A DNA stretch of 64,000 nucleotides, taken from Elusimicrobiota bacterium. GTDB lineage: Bacteria > Elusimicrobiota > Elusimicrobia > FEN-1173. This document shows positions 44,149-51,984 of this stretch, in pieces (the stretch's first letter is position 1; each line of letters opens with the position of its first letter). Where the stretch lies: positions 44,681 to 108,680 of the forward strand of contig JADKCG010000007.1 of NCBI GenBank assembly GCA_016714745.1, written 5' to 3'. The notes beneath the pieces are model-generated. The model was not told the origin of the DNA. It made no database searches and saw nothing but the letters and a program-made list of their open reading frames with translations. The position numbers and the translations under genes were made by a program.

Positions 44149-46199
44149 ATGCGGATCTCGCAATTTTAGAAGATCTTTCCAATCAAAGCATTTCATCTAT
44201 CTCAAACAATAATGCGACGGCCATGGGGGCTTTAATAAGTTCGCTTCGTGGGTTTGAATCTGTGCTTGATGAGCAGGGAATAGAGGCGGATGAGAAAACC
44301 AGAGAATTTTTAATTCAGGCTATTAACATTGTTATGTCGGTCCTGGGAGAGCTTCATGAGCGCATTTCTTCTTCACAAATTGATTCGGAACTTGAAAGAA
44401 TGGAGCAATCTTTTCAAAACGTCTCTTCCTCTATTATTGCGAAGTCCGAACGGACTTCTTTGCAACCGCTCAAATCGCGTGTTTCGGAGTCTATTCGAAA
44501 AGGCTGGAAAGCGGAAAGTGCGCTGTACATGGAGGCCCAAGGGGTTTCTGAGTCTGTTCTTCGTGCGGTTCTGGATGAATTGACGGCCCCTCCCCAAGAG
44601 GCCAGCGAGAAGAGTGTGGTTGTGTTTTCAAATGAGGTGTTGACTCCAAACGATTTGACTCGGCTTGAGCGGCGTGGGCTTCATGTGGTGGGGTTGGTGA
44701 GTTCCAAGGGCAATCCCGGATCTCATGTGGCAATGGTGGCCCAAGGACGTGGAATTCCCTATGTGACCGGCGCTGTTGTCAACGGCCATTCGCCAGCAAA
44801 CTGGGCCGAGATCGCGCCGGTCGGTGCCATTGTCGGTCTCAATGGGGGGACAGGAGAGATCTTTGTAAACCCTTCCTTGGAGCGGTTTGAAGATTTGAAA
44901 AAACGTCAAGAGAAATATGTTGTTGAGGAAGCTGTTTTTGACAGTGAAGTGGACCAGGAGACCCCCATTCCTGTGTTTGGGAGTCCGGACGACACAGACG
45001 ATTTAGGTCGTGACCCGGTAGGCCTCATCCGGACGGAATATCTCTTTAATCATCCCTCGGAAACGCCATTAGTTAAAGGAAAACCAAACAAGGTATTCGA
45101 AGATTACCTTTTCGAAAAATTTGAAATAGCCGCTCGGGTTCTAAAGGGCCGACAGCTGGATATCCGTGTGATTGATAACCAAGGACAAGATGATAAGCCC
45201 CTGGCCAATGTGCCCCAAAAAGTGGGTGGAGCCACGGGGATTGAGTTTTTACTGCGGGATCCGGAAGGCCGCATGATCGCTCTTCAGGAGATTCGGGCGA
45301 TTATTCGAGCGTATCAAAACAACCGGGGAATTCGGATGTTTTTCCCCTTGGTGTCCACGTTGGAAGATGCCGATGGTATTGCCGCCCTGGTCACCGAAGC
45401 GTTTATTTCCCTCCCTCAAAGGGACGGATTCTCGTGGGAATTGCCACCGGTTGGGTATATGATTGAAACTCCTGCTGGGGTCATGAATGCGCGATTGTTT
45501 GCTAAGCGAGCTAAATTCTTTAGCATTGGGTCGACGGACCTGACTCGTTCAACTTACAATAAAGCGAGGAATGACCCATCCCTCGCGCGGGACCTGGAAA
45601 CGGTTCGGCCCGAGTTTGTTCGTCAGGTGAGGACCGTCTTGGAGGCCGCCCACACGGAAGGGATAGACGTTAACCTCTGTGGCGCTTTAGCCTCTTCCCG
45701 TGTGTTTTGGCCCATCGCGGTGGCTTTAAATCAATTTCACCCCTTGGGGTTAAGCGTTCCCCCGCCGTCAAGCGCGGAGGTGAAATATTATCTTCGTCGA
45801 ATTGCAAATGAGACGGGAGCGCTTGAACGAATTCGAAATCTTCTTGACGACGAAAACACAACCTCCGCGCAATTAATCGAGGAATCCCAAAAACTTATTA
45901 ATAAATTCGAAAACGGGATCCCTAATGAGCCTGCCTACAGGCAGGCCATGAAAAAACTCCAAGACAAACGAGCGGCAGAATTGATACGTGGGGTTGCCCG
46001 CCTTGCATTTGTTGTCATTTTTTCGGGATTGTTTGGGTTTGCGGCGTTTGGGATTGGTTTTTCCGAAGCGGCGGGGATTTTGGGGGGAATCCCTGCTGTT
46101 GGGGCCGCTGGATTAGGAACGATGGGATCGGGCGGAATTGTGGGGGTTTCATTCCCGGGGCGATGGGATTTGGCTTGGACCCTGTTATGGAATTGTTAA
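44055..46199 (+). CDS. Giant protein 1, part 2: PTS enzyme I-like module and membrane segments
   Basis: This frame continues part 1 after a one-base break (GAAGGGAAATC near 44035; an extra G gives Ile-Lys-Glu-Gly-Glu-Ile-Ala-Arg). It is a PEP-utilising enzyme: the phosphohistidine region GNPGSHVAMVAQGRGIPYVTG (His codon 44724-44726), GLIRTEYLF (PEP-binding Arg), FFPLVSTLEDADG, MIETPAGVMNARLFAK, FFSIGSTDLTRSTYNKARND and LCGALASSRVFWP with the conserved Cys (Glu of the usual CGE is Ala). Spacing matches PtsI. No HPr or EII gene is nearby. After residue ~640 come Gly/Ala-rich membrane segments. The frame ends at 46199; one G in the G4 run near 46157 joins it to part 3. Not expected to be a separate gene: it has no ribosome site. 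Confidence 0.75.
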   Translation: MALANEKGVIEARRENLSGTDEVKEAIIAGVNADLAILEDLSNQSISSISNNNATAMGALISSLRGFESVLDEQGIEADEKTREFLIQAINIVMSVLGELHERISSSQIDSELERMEQSFQNVSSSIIAKSERTSLQPLKSRVSESIRKGWKAESALYMEAQGVSESVLRAVLDELTAPPQEASEKSVVVFSNEVLTPNDLTRLERRGLHVVGLVSSKGNPGSHVAMVAQGRGIPYVTGAVVNGHSPANWAEIAPVGAIVGLNGGTGEIFVNPSLERFEDLKKRQEKYVVEEAVFDSEVDQETPIPVFGSPDDTDDLGRDPVGLIRTEYLFNHPSETPLVKGKPNKVFEDYLFEKFEIAARVLKGRQLDIRVIDNQGQDDKPLANVPQKVGGATGIEFLLRDPEGRMIALQEIRAIIRAYQNNRGIRMFFPLVSTLEDADGIAALVTEAFISLPQRDGFSWELPPVGYMIETPAGVMNARLFAKRAKFFSIGSTDLTRSTYNKARNDPSLARDLETVRPEFVRQVRTVLEAAHTEGIDVNLCGALASSRVFWPIAVALNQFHPLGLSVPPPSSAEVKYYLRRIANETGALERIRNLLDDENTTSAQLIEESQKLINKFENGIPNEPAYRQAMKKLQDKRAAELIRGVARLAFVVIFSGLFGFAAFGIGFSEAAGILGGIPAVGAAGLGTMGSGGIVGVSFPGRWDLAWTLLWNC
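45929..45946 (+). repeat. Short palindrome within coding sequence
   Basis: GCCTGCCTACAGGCAGGC is palindromic except for the two central bases. It is translated within giant protein 1. It may be a short inserted repeat or chance. Confidence 0.4.
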
Positions 46200-49100
46200 G
46201 GAATGCGATTGGCGGGGGGGGGATGTTTGCGGTTGTTGGCGCTTCGACTGTTTCTTCAGATTTACGGAGTCGGCTATTGAGAAAGTGGTTATTCACGAGG
46301 CCCTCTGTCAATGCACAGGCATTTCAAGAATTTAAGAGTGTATGGGCGCTGATGGTTCAACGGAATTCGGCCGACGAAAAAGGCGACAATAGCCGGGCCA
46401 TGGAAAATGGCGAGCAAGATCAATTAATGAATGATCTTGGGCGATTTTTAAATTGGGATTTTGAAAATTCGAACATCACTCTTTTGCGAAGTCGGCTAAT
46501 TGAATTGTTGCGTTTGCGGGACGACTTTACGGCCAATAATAATGGAAATGGGGTGGGCCAAGTCTTGTTTGGTATGGGTTACCGGCAATTTAATTTATCC
46601 AATCTAGACCAGGGGATCGCTTTATTGGCGGCTTCTTTAGGGGAAGAAAACCCTCTGGAGATGAAGAAGGTTTTGAGAGAAAGGGAAGATTCCCTTCGGG
46701 TTATTTCTGAATTGCAAGAGTTGGCCTCCGAATGGTTGAGCAATGAGGATCTGGACATCGAGATATTTCTCAAAAGCCGTGAAAAGGAAATTAACAAATT
46801 AGTTCAACGATATGATCGGAGATACTTGAAAAACGAAGAACTTTACCCGGTAGGGGCAATTTCCACGACCATTTTGAAAGATTTACTTCAAAAAAAGGCC
46901 CGAGAAAAATCGTGGGAAACCATCCGAGTCATTCATGGAAAGTTAGAGAATGCTAAGAAAGCCCTTAATAACTGGGATGGGTCAATTCCTTTGCCAAAAA
47001 AAGAAATCATAGTCCTTGGCAAAAAAAATTCAATTCTTGATTTGGATGCCCTGGCTGGGCATTCGCCATCCCGTTCGTTTGGGCAGGCCAGTCAGATTCA
47101 GGGAGGTTTTCTTTTATTGAGTTTGTTGATCGTGGTTCCCATTGTTTTTTTTATACTGAGCGACCCGGCTTTCTTCGATGTGGTATTTTTGGGGAGTGAA
47201 ATGGGGTTGAGTTGGGGTGTGCTTGGGGCGACTGTGGGTGGGATGCGGGGGCTTTCCAAGACTCAACTTAGCCAGGCATTCCTAAATGATCTGATAAATA
47301 TGGAAACCAATGAGATCTATCCGGCGGGAATCCGGTTGATGGAAAAGATTGGAAATAATCCGGAAGACATTCGGGCTATTCGCGACATGCTTTTTGAAAG
47401 AGGGTTGATTGTCGCCCCCTCCGGCCGTCAGGATGGAAGGGCCATTAAACAACTTCAAAAAATGTTTGAGATACGCTTAATTCTGGCAGATGTAAAAGGG
47501 CTTGTTAGCGGGTGGCGGAAAGGATCGTCACGGGTAGAGTTCCCCAAGACCCGGGAGGAGGCTTTAGGGGAAATCAATGGCTTGATGGAGAAGTGGGCGA
47601 TCATTCCTCAATTTGAGGGCGAGGTTGGACTAGGGAACAGGACTCAGAGAGAAATGGTAGGCCCGGTTCATCAGATGGGGTATTCTCTATTGATTGAGGC
47701 GGTTGATTTGATTTGGGGCGAGGAGGGATTACCAGCAAAAGGGGGGCGTCAAGGAAAGCAATTAAAACTCTTGCTAAACAGCATTGAATTGGCAGGGACT
47801 GGATTATTCCACCGTCGGTTTAGCGATCAATATAAATACATTGATATGGATGGAATTAAGCGGCTTGACTTTAATCTGCTTGTTGAAAAGGGAAAGCCCT
47901 TCCAACCGCAACGGGGTGTCTTCAACCAAGTGATTTCTGGGGCGCTGTTTAATGTCCCTTTCTTTGAAGCCATCATAAACATCGCTTCATCGTCAAAATC
48001 AACGGAGCCAATTTTGCAAGAAGCCTTGAGCAAACTTGGAATTTCTTGGGCAGGGGACCAACGTCAAAATGATCCCAACGCGAATTGGTGGAAGATTCCA
48101 AACCGTATATTTGTGTTGTCGGCTAAACAAATAAAGGCAGTGATTCAGGCGGCGGGATTTGCTGTTGAAATGCCACGGAATCATGATCCGATTATTAAGA
48201 AGGTGTTGGGTAATGTTCAGCCGGCGCGCCGAGGGGGAGTCCCTTTGTTAAGTCGGGTGCACGTTTTGCGGACCCAGCCAGGGGTGGAACCAAATCTTAC
48301 AGAGAATGAAATGGCGTTTTTTGTTCGTGACGCAACAGGTCATGTGGATATTTATGTCCATGAAAAAACGCTGAGTTCTTGGGAATTACGAGGTAAATTC
48401 TACCAAGAGGCGGCTGTCATGATTATGTTTTATCACGAGTGGGCCGAGAGTTTCGATGTCAAGCACGAGGATTTGGAAGAAATGGGGCTGACCATTAAAG
48501 GTTTGGAGGATCTTTTGAGCCCCGGTTATCGGGAAGAAGATGTTCGGCGTGAAATTATGGCGCGGGGGATGTTGGCGATGGGGATGGCGGCCGGCGACCC
48601 GCGGGTGTTGGACGTGAAGGAACGAGCGGCGGAGTCTGTGCTTTTGACTCTTATCCCCGAAGGAATTCCCGCGGGAATCGAGGATTATGTCTCCGCGGTA
48701 GCGGGGGCAGATCGGAGAAATCAGGCCCATCGGACATCGATGCATTTGTGGCGTTCATTGCCTGGGTTTCAGGATGACAGCGATACTAATGCTTTAGGAA
48801 CATCTCTGAATACACTTTTAGAGAACGCGATTAGCGTTGTTAATTCTGATGATGCGGATCCTCTGGAAAGATGGGTGAGGGAAGAAACCGAGAGGCTTTC
48901 TTTGAATAATGTTGATCCCGGGGCAATTGAGAATCAATCCCGGCTACAGACGGCTCTTGCGAAGGATATTCTGGGCCGAGTGTTTCGGATGCTGAATTCG
49001 GGTGACTCGCCTGAATTTTATAGGTCTGCGCCGGTGCTGTCGTTGATTAAAAGAGAATTGGCGCTATTGCATCAGATCGGAGGGAGTTTATATCTTTCCT

Positions 49101-49897
49101 TTAGCCGCGTGAACGACGCGGAAAGAACTGTTTCTCCGGGGTTCCGGCGTCTATCACAAGAACGTGATTTGGCGTGGTTGGACCAGTTGCCGCTCATTGT
49201 TAACTACTTGGGATATCTGACCGACTCTCAACGACAGATTCTTAATAAGACTTCGGTTGAATATGAGGTCATTGCTGTGGCGGGCCGGAAACTGTTAGGC
49301 GCGTTTCAAGCGCTGGATGATTCTCTCCTGGAGACCGGAACAACCCCCGTCCTCCGGATATCCAACGAATTGCTGGCCGGAACGGAACCGCTGACTGGGC
49401 CCCAGAGGACGGCCTTGAATGTTGTGTCGGCCCTTGCAAAACGGGCGACAGAAGATCCTTCCGTGGCCAACCGCGTGGTGTTCCTGCTTGATGAAACGGA
49501 GCAGAAAACCCCTTCCATGAAGGAAATATTGGAAATAATCGAAGGGCGTTTACAAATTGAATCCGGCACCCTTAATGTGTTGTCAGAAGCGTTGGTTCTG
49601 ACGACCGAGGGACTATTTACAACTGAGGAAAATAATGGCCGGACCGTTCGGACCTACCAAGCGAAGGTCCTTTTTGAAAGAATTCAGGAGAGAGGGCTTC
49701 CCTCCCAACGGTTGGACATTTATTCCGTTCCGCCAACGGACACTCTGGCGGAGGTTTGGGACATCTCAGGGCTGGATAAATCCAGCTTGATCCTTCGGCT
49801 GATTGAGCTTTGGGCTGGGAATGCGGCGATCCGTGTGTCATCGGAATATGATGAAGAATTTGTAAAACGAATGAAAGCCGTCCGAACATCGGCATAA
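46163..49897 (+). CDS. Giant protein 1, part 3: C-terminal region of unknown function
   Basis: About 1244 residues continuing part 2 (Phe-Pro-Gly-Ala-Met-Gly-Phe once one G is added). It is largely helical, with a strong membrane segment near residues 313-340 (FLLLSLLIVVPIVFFILSDP) and another Gly-rich one at 352-370. Near 757 it has MIMFYHEWAESFDV, preceded by VDIYVHEKT and followed by a conserved-looking acidic block; this could be a metal site but is not a standard HExxH. The remaining sequence has no family I recognise. The protein ends at 49897, giving a bridged total of about 5000 residues for the gene. It has no credible start of its own. Confidence 0.68.
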   Translation: MGFGLDPVMELLRNAIGGGGMFAVVGASTVSSDLRSRLLRKWLFTRPSVNAQAFQEFKSVWALMVQRNSADEKGDNSRAMENGEQDQLMNDLGRFLNWDFENSNITLLRSRLIELLRLRDDFTANNNGNGVGQVLFGMGYRQFNLSNLDQGIALLAASLGEENPLEMKKVLREREDSLRVISELQELASEWLSNEDLDIEIFLKSREKEINKLVQRYDRRYLKNEELYPVGAISTTILKDLLQKKAREKSWETIRVIHGKLENAKKALNNWDGSIPLPKKEIIVLGKKNSILDLDALAGHSPSRSFGQASQIQGGFLLLSLLIVVPIVFFILSDPAFFDVVFLGSEMGLSWGVLGATVGGMRGLSKTQLSQAFLNDLINMETNEIYPAGIRLMEKIGNNPEDIRAIRDMLFERGLIVAPSGRQDGRAIKQLQKMFEIRLILADVKGLVSGWRKGSSRVEFPKTREEALGEINGLMEKWAIIPQFEGEVGLGNRTQREMVGPVHQMGYSLLIEAVDLIWGEEGLPAKGGRQGKQLKLLLNSIELAGTGLFHRRFSDQYKYIDMDGIKRLDFNLLVEKGKPFQPQRGVFNQVISGALFNVPFFEAIINIASSSKSTEPILQEALSKLGISWAGDQRQNDPNANWWKIPNRIFVLSAKQIKAVIQAAGFAVEMPRNHDPIIKKVLGNVQPARRGGVPLLSRVHVLRTQPGVEPNLTENEMAFFVRDATGHVDIYVHEKTLSSWELRGKFYQEAAVMIMFYHEWAESFDVKHEDLEEMGLTIKGLEDLLSPGYREEDVRREIMARGMLAMGMAAGDPRVLDVKERAAESVLLTLIPEGIPAGIEDYVSAVAGADRRNQAHRTSMHLWRSLPGFQDDSDTNALGTSLNTLLENAISVVNSDDADPLERWVREETERLSLNNVDPGAIENQSRLQTALAKDILGRVFRMLNSGDSPEFYRSAPVLSLIKRELALLHQIGGSLYLSFSRVNDAERTVSPGFRRLSQERDLAWLDQLPLIVNYLGYLTDSQRQILNKTSVEYEVIAVAGRKLLGAFQALDDSLLETGTTPVLRISNELLAGTEPLTGPQRTALNVVSALAKRATEDPSVANRVVFLLDETEQKTPSMKEILEIIEGRLQIESGTLNVLSEALVLTTEGLFTTEENNGRTVRTYQAKVLFERIQERGLPSQRLDIYSVPPTDTLAEVWDISGLDKSSLILRLIELWAGNAAIRVSSEYDEEFVKRMKAVRTSA

Positions 49898-50147
49898 CCT
49901 GAAAACTCCGTTTGAGAACAAAATGAGTAGGGGACGTTGTATATATTATCTATCTTCTTGTGTCTCAAGGGAGTGCATGAGAATTTTTCGGATTGTTTTA
50001 TCTGTGGTGGGAATGGGGGAGTAATCCCGACGACTGTGTTTTTTTTTAAGGCCAGGGCCTGGGAAGTGATAAAATAGTTGGATGAAATGGGGCACTTTCC
50101 CGAAGATTATTGACCTAAAAATTTCGGTTCACTGTGCCTTTTCGCTC

Positions 50148-50252
50148 GGGAGGGCTCGGAGATTCTGTTCTGGACCCTGTCGCCGGTAGCCCTTTACCAA
50201 CCGCGGTGTCGATAGATACCGCCCTAGTTTGTAGGATGGGGGGTAATCCCGG
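50148..50252 (-). repeat. Dispersed repeat (family C), inverted copy
   Basis: The reverse complement begins CCGGGATTACCCCCCATCCT and contains GGGCGGTATCTATCGACACC and GGGTCCAGAACAGAATCT, matching 32226-32369 with substitutions and lacking ~35 bases. It fills part of the 398-base gap 49898-50295, which otherwise shows no gene; a T9 run near 50039-50047 has no convincing stem in front of it. Confidence 0.82.
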
Positions 50253-50263
50253 TTAAAAGCAGG

Positions 50264-50291
50264 TTCGCCCGATGAATCGGGCAACTACAAA
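50264..50291 (+). repeat. Family A palindrome upstream of the helicase
   Basis: CGCCCGATGAATCGGGCAAC then TACAAA. It contains an in-frame ATG (50272) that could be mistaken for the helicase start. Confidence 0.78.
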
Positions 50292-50295
50292 TTCA

Positions 50296-51984
50296 ATGTC
50301 CAACTCTCAAACCCTTATTGTTCAGAGTGATCACGGCATATTGGCCGAGACCGATAACCCCCTGTACCCGGAAGTTCGGGAGACGTTGGGGCGGTTTGCG
50401 GAATTAATGAAATCGCCGGAACATATTCACACCTATCGCATTTCCTCCCTGTCCCTTTGGAACGCGGCGGCCTTGGGTATGACGGCCCCAGAGATCGTCT
50501 CTTTCCTTTCCACCCATTCGAAGTACCCACTGCCGGGGAACGTGGTTTCGGAAATTGAGCACGTGACGGCGCGGTATGGGAAAATCGAATTGCATCCTTC
50601 TGATCACTCGGCGACGTTAGTATTGAAAGTCCTGGATCCGTCCATCGCGGCCCAGGTGGCCCTCCATCCCAAAGCGCTTCAAATTCTTTCCCTCTCCTCG
50701 ATTGCCGGGCAGTTCACTTTACCAGCGGTTCATCGAGGGACGATTAAGCAGGTTCTCATTAAAATTGGCTATCCCATTGTGGATTTGGCGGGGTTCATTG
50801 AAGGCGACGAGCGGTCGCTGGGGCTTCGAGCCGAAACTCTGTCGGGAAACCGGTTTGTGTTGCGGGATTACCAGGCGGAGGCGGTGGCTCACTTTCATCA
50901 GGAAGGGACAGTGCGGGGGGGGAACGGCGTTGTCGTCTTGCCCTGCGGGGCAGGGAAAACGGTGGTGGGCATGGCGGTGATGGCACGGATTCAACGGCGA
51001 ACACTGATTTTGTGCACGTCCGTGGCCGCCGTGCATCAGTGGATTCGGGAAATTTTGGACAAAACCGATATTTCGCCGGAGATGGTGGGGGAATACACGG
51101 CGGAAAATAAAGAGATTCGGCCCATCACCGTGGCCACCTACCACATTCTGACCTATCGGCACCACGACGATTTTGATCTTAAATATTTTGACCTCTTTAA
51201 TGCCCAGAACTGGGGGCTGATTATTTACGACGAGGTGCATTTGCTCCCGGCGCCGGTCTTTCGTTTGACGGCGGGGTTGCAAGCGCGCCGGAGGTTGGGG
51301 TTGACCGCCACGCTGGTGCGAGAAGATGGAAAAGAAGACGAAGTCTTCAGCCTGATTGGGCCGAAACGCTATGAGGCCCCTTGGAAAACGTTGGAAAATC
51401 AGGGGTGGATCGCCGAAGCGCTTTGCCATGAACTTCGGGTGCCGCTGGATGAAAAGCACAAGATTATTTATTCCTCGTCGGATCAACGTGTTCGGTTTCG
51501 GTTGGCCGCGACCCATCCCGGGAAAACGGCGGTGGTCAAAGAGTTGCTGGCCCAACACGCGGGGGAACCCACCTTGGTGATAGGTCAATATTTGGAACAG
51601 CTGAAAGGGTTGGCGAAGGAGCTTAAACTTCCGCTGATTACCGGGCAGACGTCTAACGATCGGCGGGAAGAACTGTACGACCAGTTCCGTTCCGGGAAAA
51701 TCACCGCCATGGTGGTGTCGCGAGTCGCCAACTTTTCCATTGATCTGCCGGAGGCGCGGGTGTTGATTCAAGTGTCCGGCTCGTTTGGGTCCCGGCAGGA
51801 AGAGGCCCAGCGGTTAGGGCGCATTCTTCGGCCGAAGGCGGGTGGTGGGGCGGCGAACTTTTACACGTTGGTGGCGACGGACACGGTGGAGCAGGAGTTT
51901 GGGTTGCATAGGCAAATATTTTTGGCGGAGCAAGGATATCGATATACCGTTCGTGATATTCAGGAGGCCCCATGTTCCGCCTAA
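50296..51984 (+). CDS. XPB/Ssl2-type DNA helicase
   Basis: A superfamily 2 helicase of about 562 residues. The N-terminal ~190 residues are the XPB damage-recognition-like region (SDHGILAETDNPLYPEVRE). The motor has LRDYQAEAV (Q-like motif), Walker A LPCGAGKTVVGM near 216, DEVH in IIYDEVHLLPA near 311, GLTATLVREDG and motif VI QRLGRILRPK. The core GLTATLVREDG block is diagnostic of XPB. A role in DNA repair or transcription-coupled remodelling is expected. ATG 50296 is preferred because the ATG at 50272 lies in a dispersed repeat. Its end overlaps the next gene by 13 bases. Confidence 0.88.
   Translation: MSNSQTLIVQSDHGILAETDNPLYPEVRETLGRFAELMKSPEHIHTYRISSLSLWNAAALGMTAPEIVSFLSTHSKYPLPGNVVSEIEHVTARYGKIELHPSDHSATLVLKVLDPSIAAQVALHPKALQILSLSSIAGQFTLPAVHRGTIKQVLIKIGYPIVDLAGFIEGDERSLGLRAETLSGNRFVLRDYQAEAVAHFHQEGTVRGGNGVVVLPCGAGKTVVGMAVMARIQRRTLILCTSVAAVHQWIREILDKTDISPEMVGEYTAENKEIRPITVATYHILTYRHHDDFDLKYFDLFNAQNWGLIIYDEVHLLPAPVFRLTAGLQARRRLGLTATLVREDGKEDEVFSLIGPKRYEAPWKTLENQGWIAEALCHELRVPLDEKHKIIYSSSDQRVRFRLAATHPGKTAVVKELLAQHAGEPTLVIGQYLEQLKGLAKELKLPLITGQTSNDRREELYDQFRSGKITAMVVSRVANFSIDLPEARVLIQVSGSFGSRQEEAQRLGRILRPKAGGGAANFYTLVATDTVEQEFGLHRQIFLAEQGYRYTVRDIQEAPCSA

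Noticed and set aside
50039..50047. T9 run after giant gene 1 as an intrinsic terminator
   Set aside because: No stable GC-rich stem directly precedes it.
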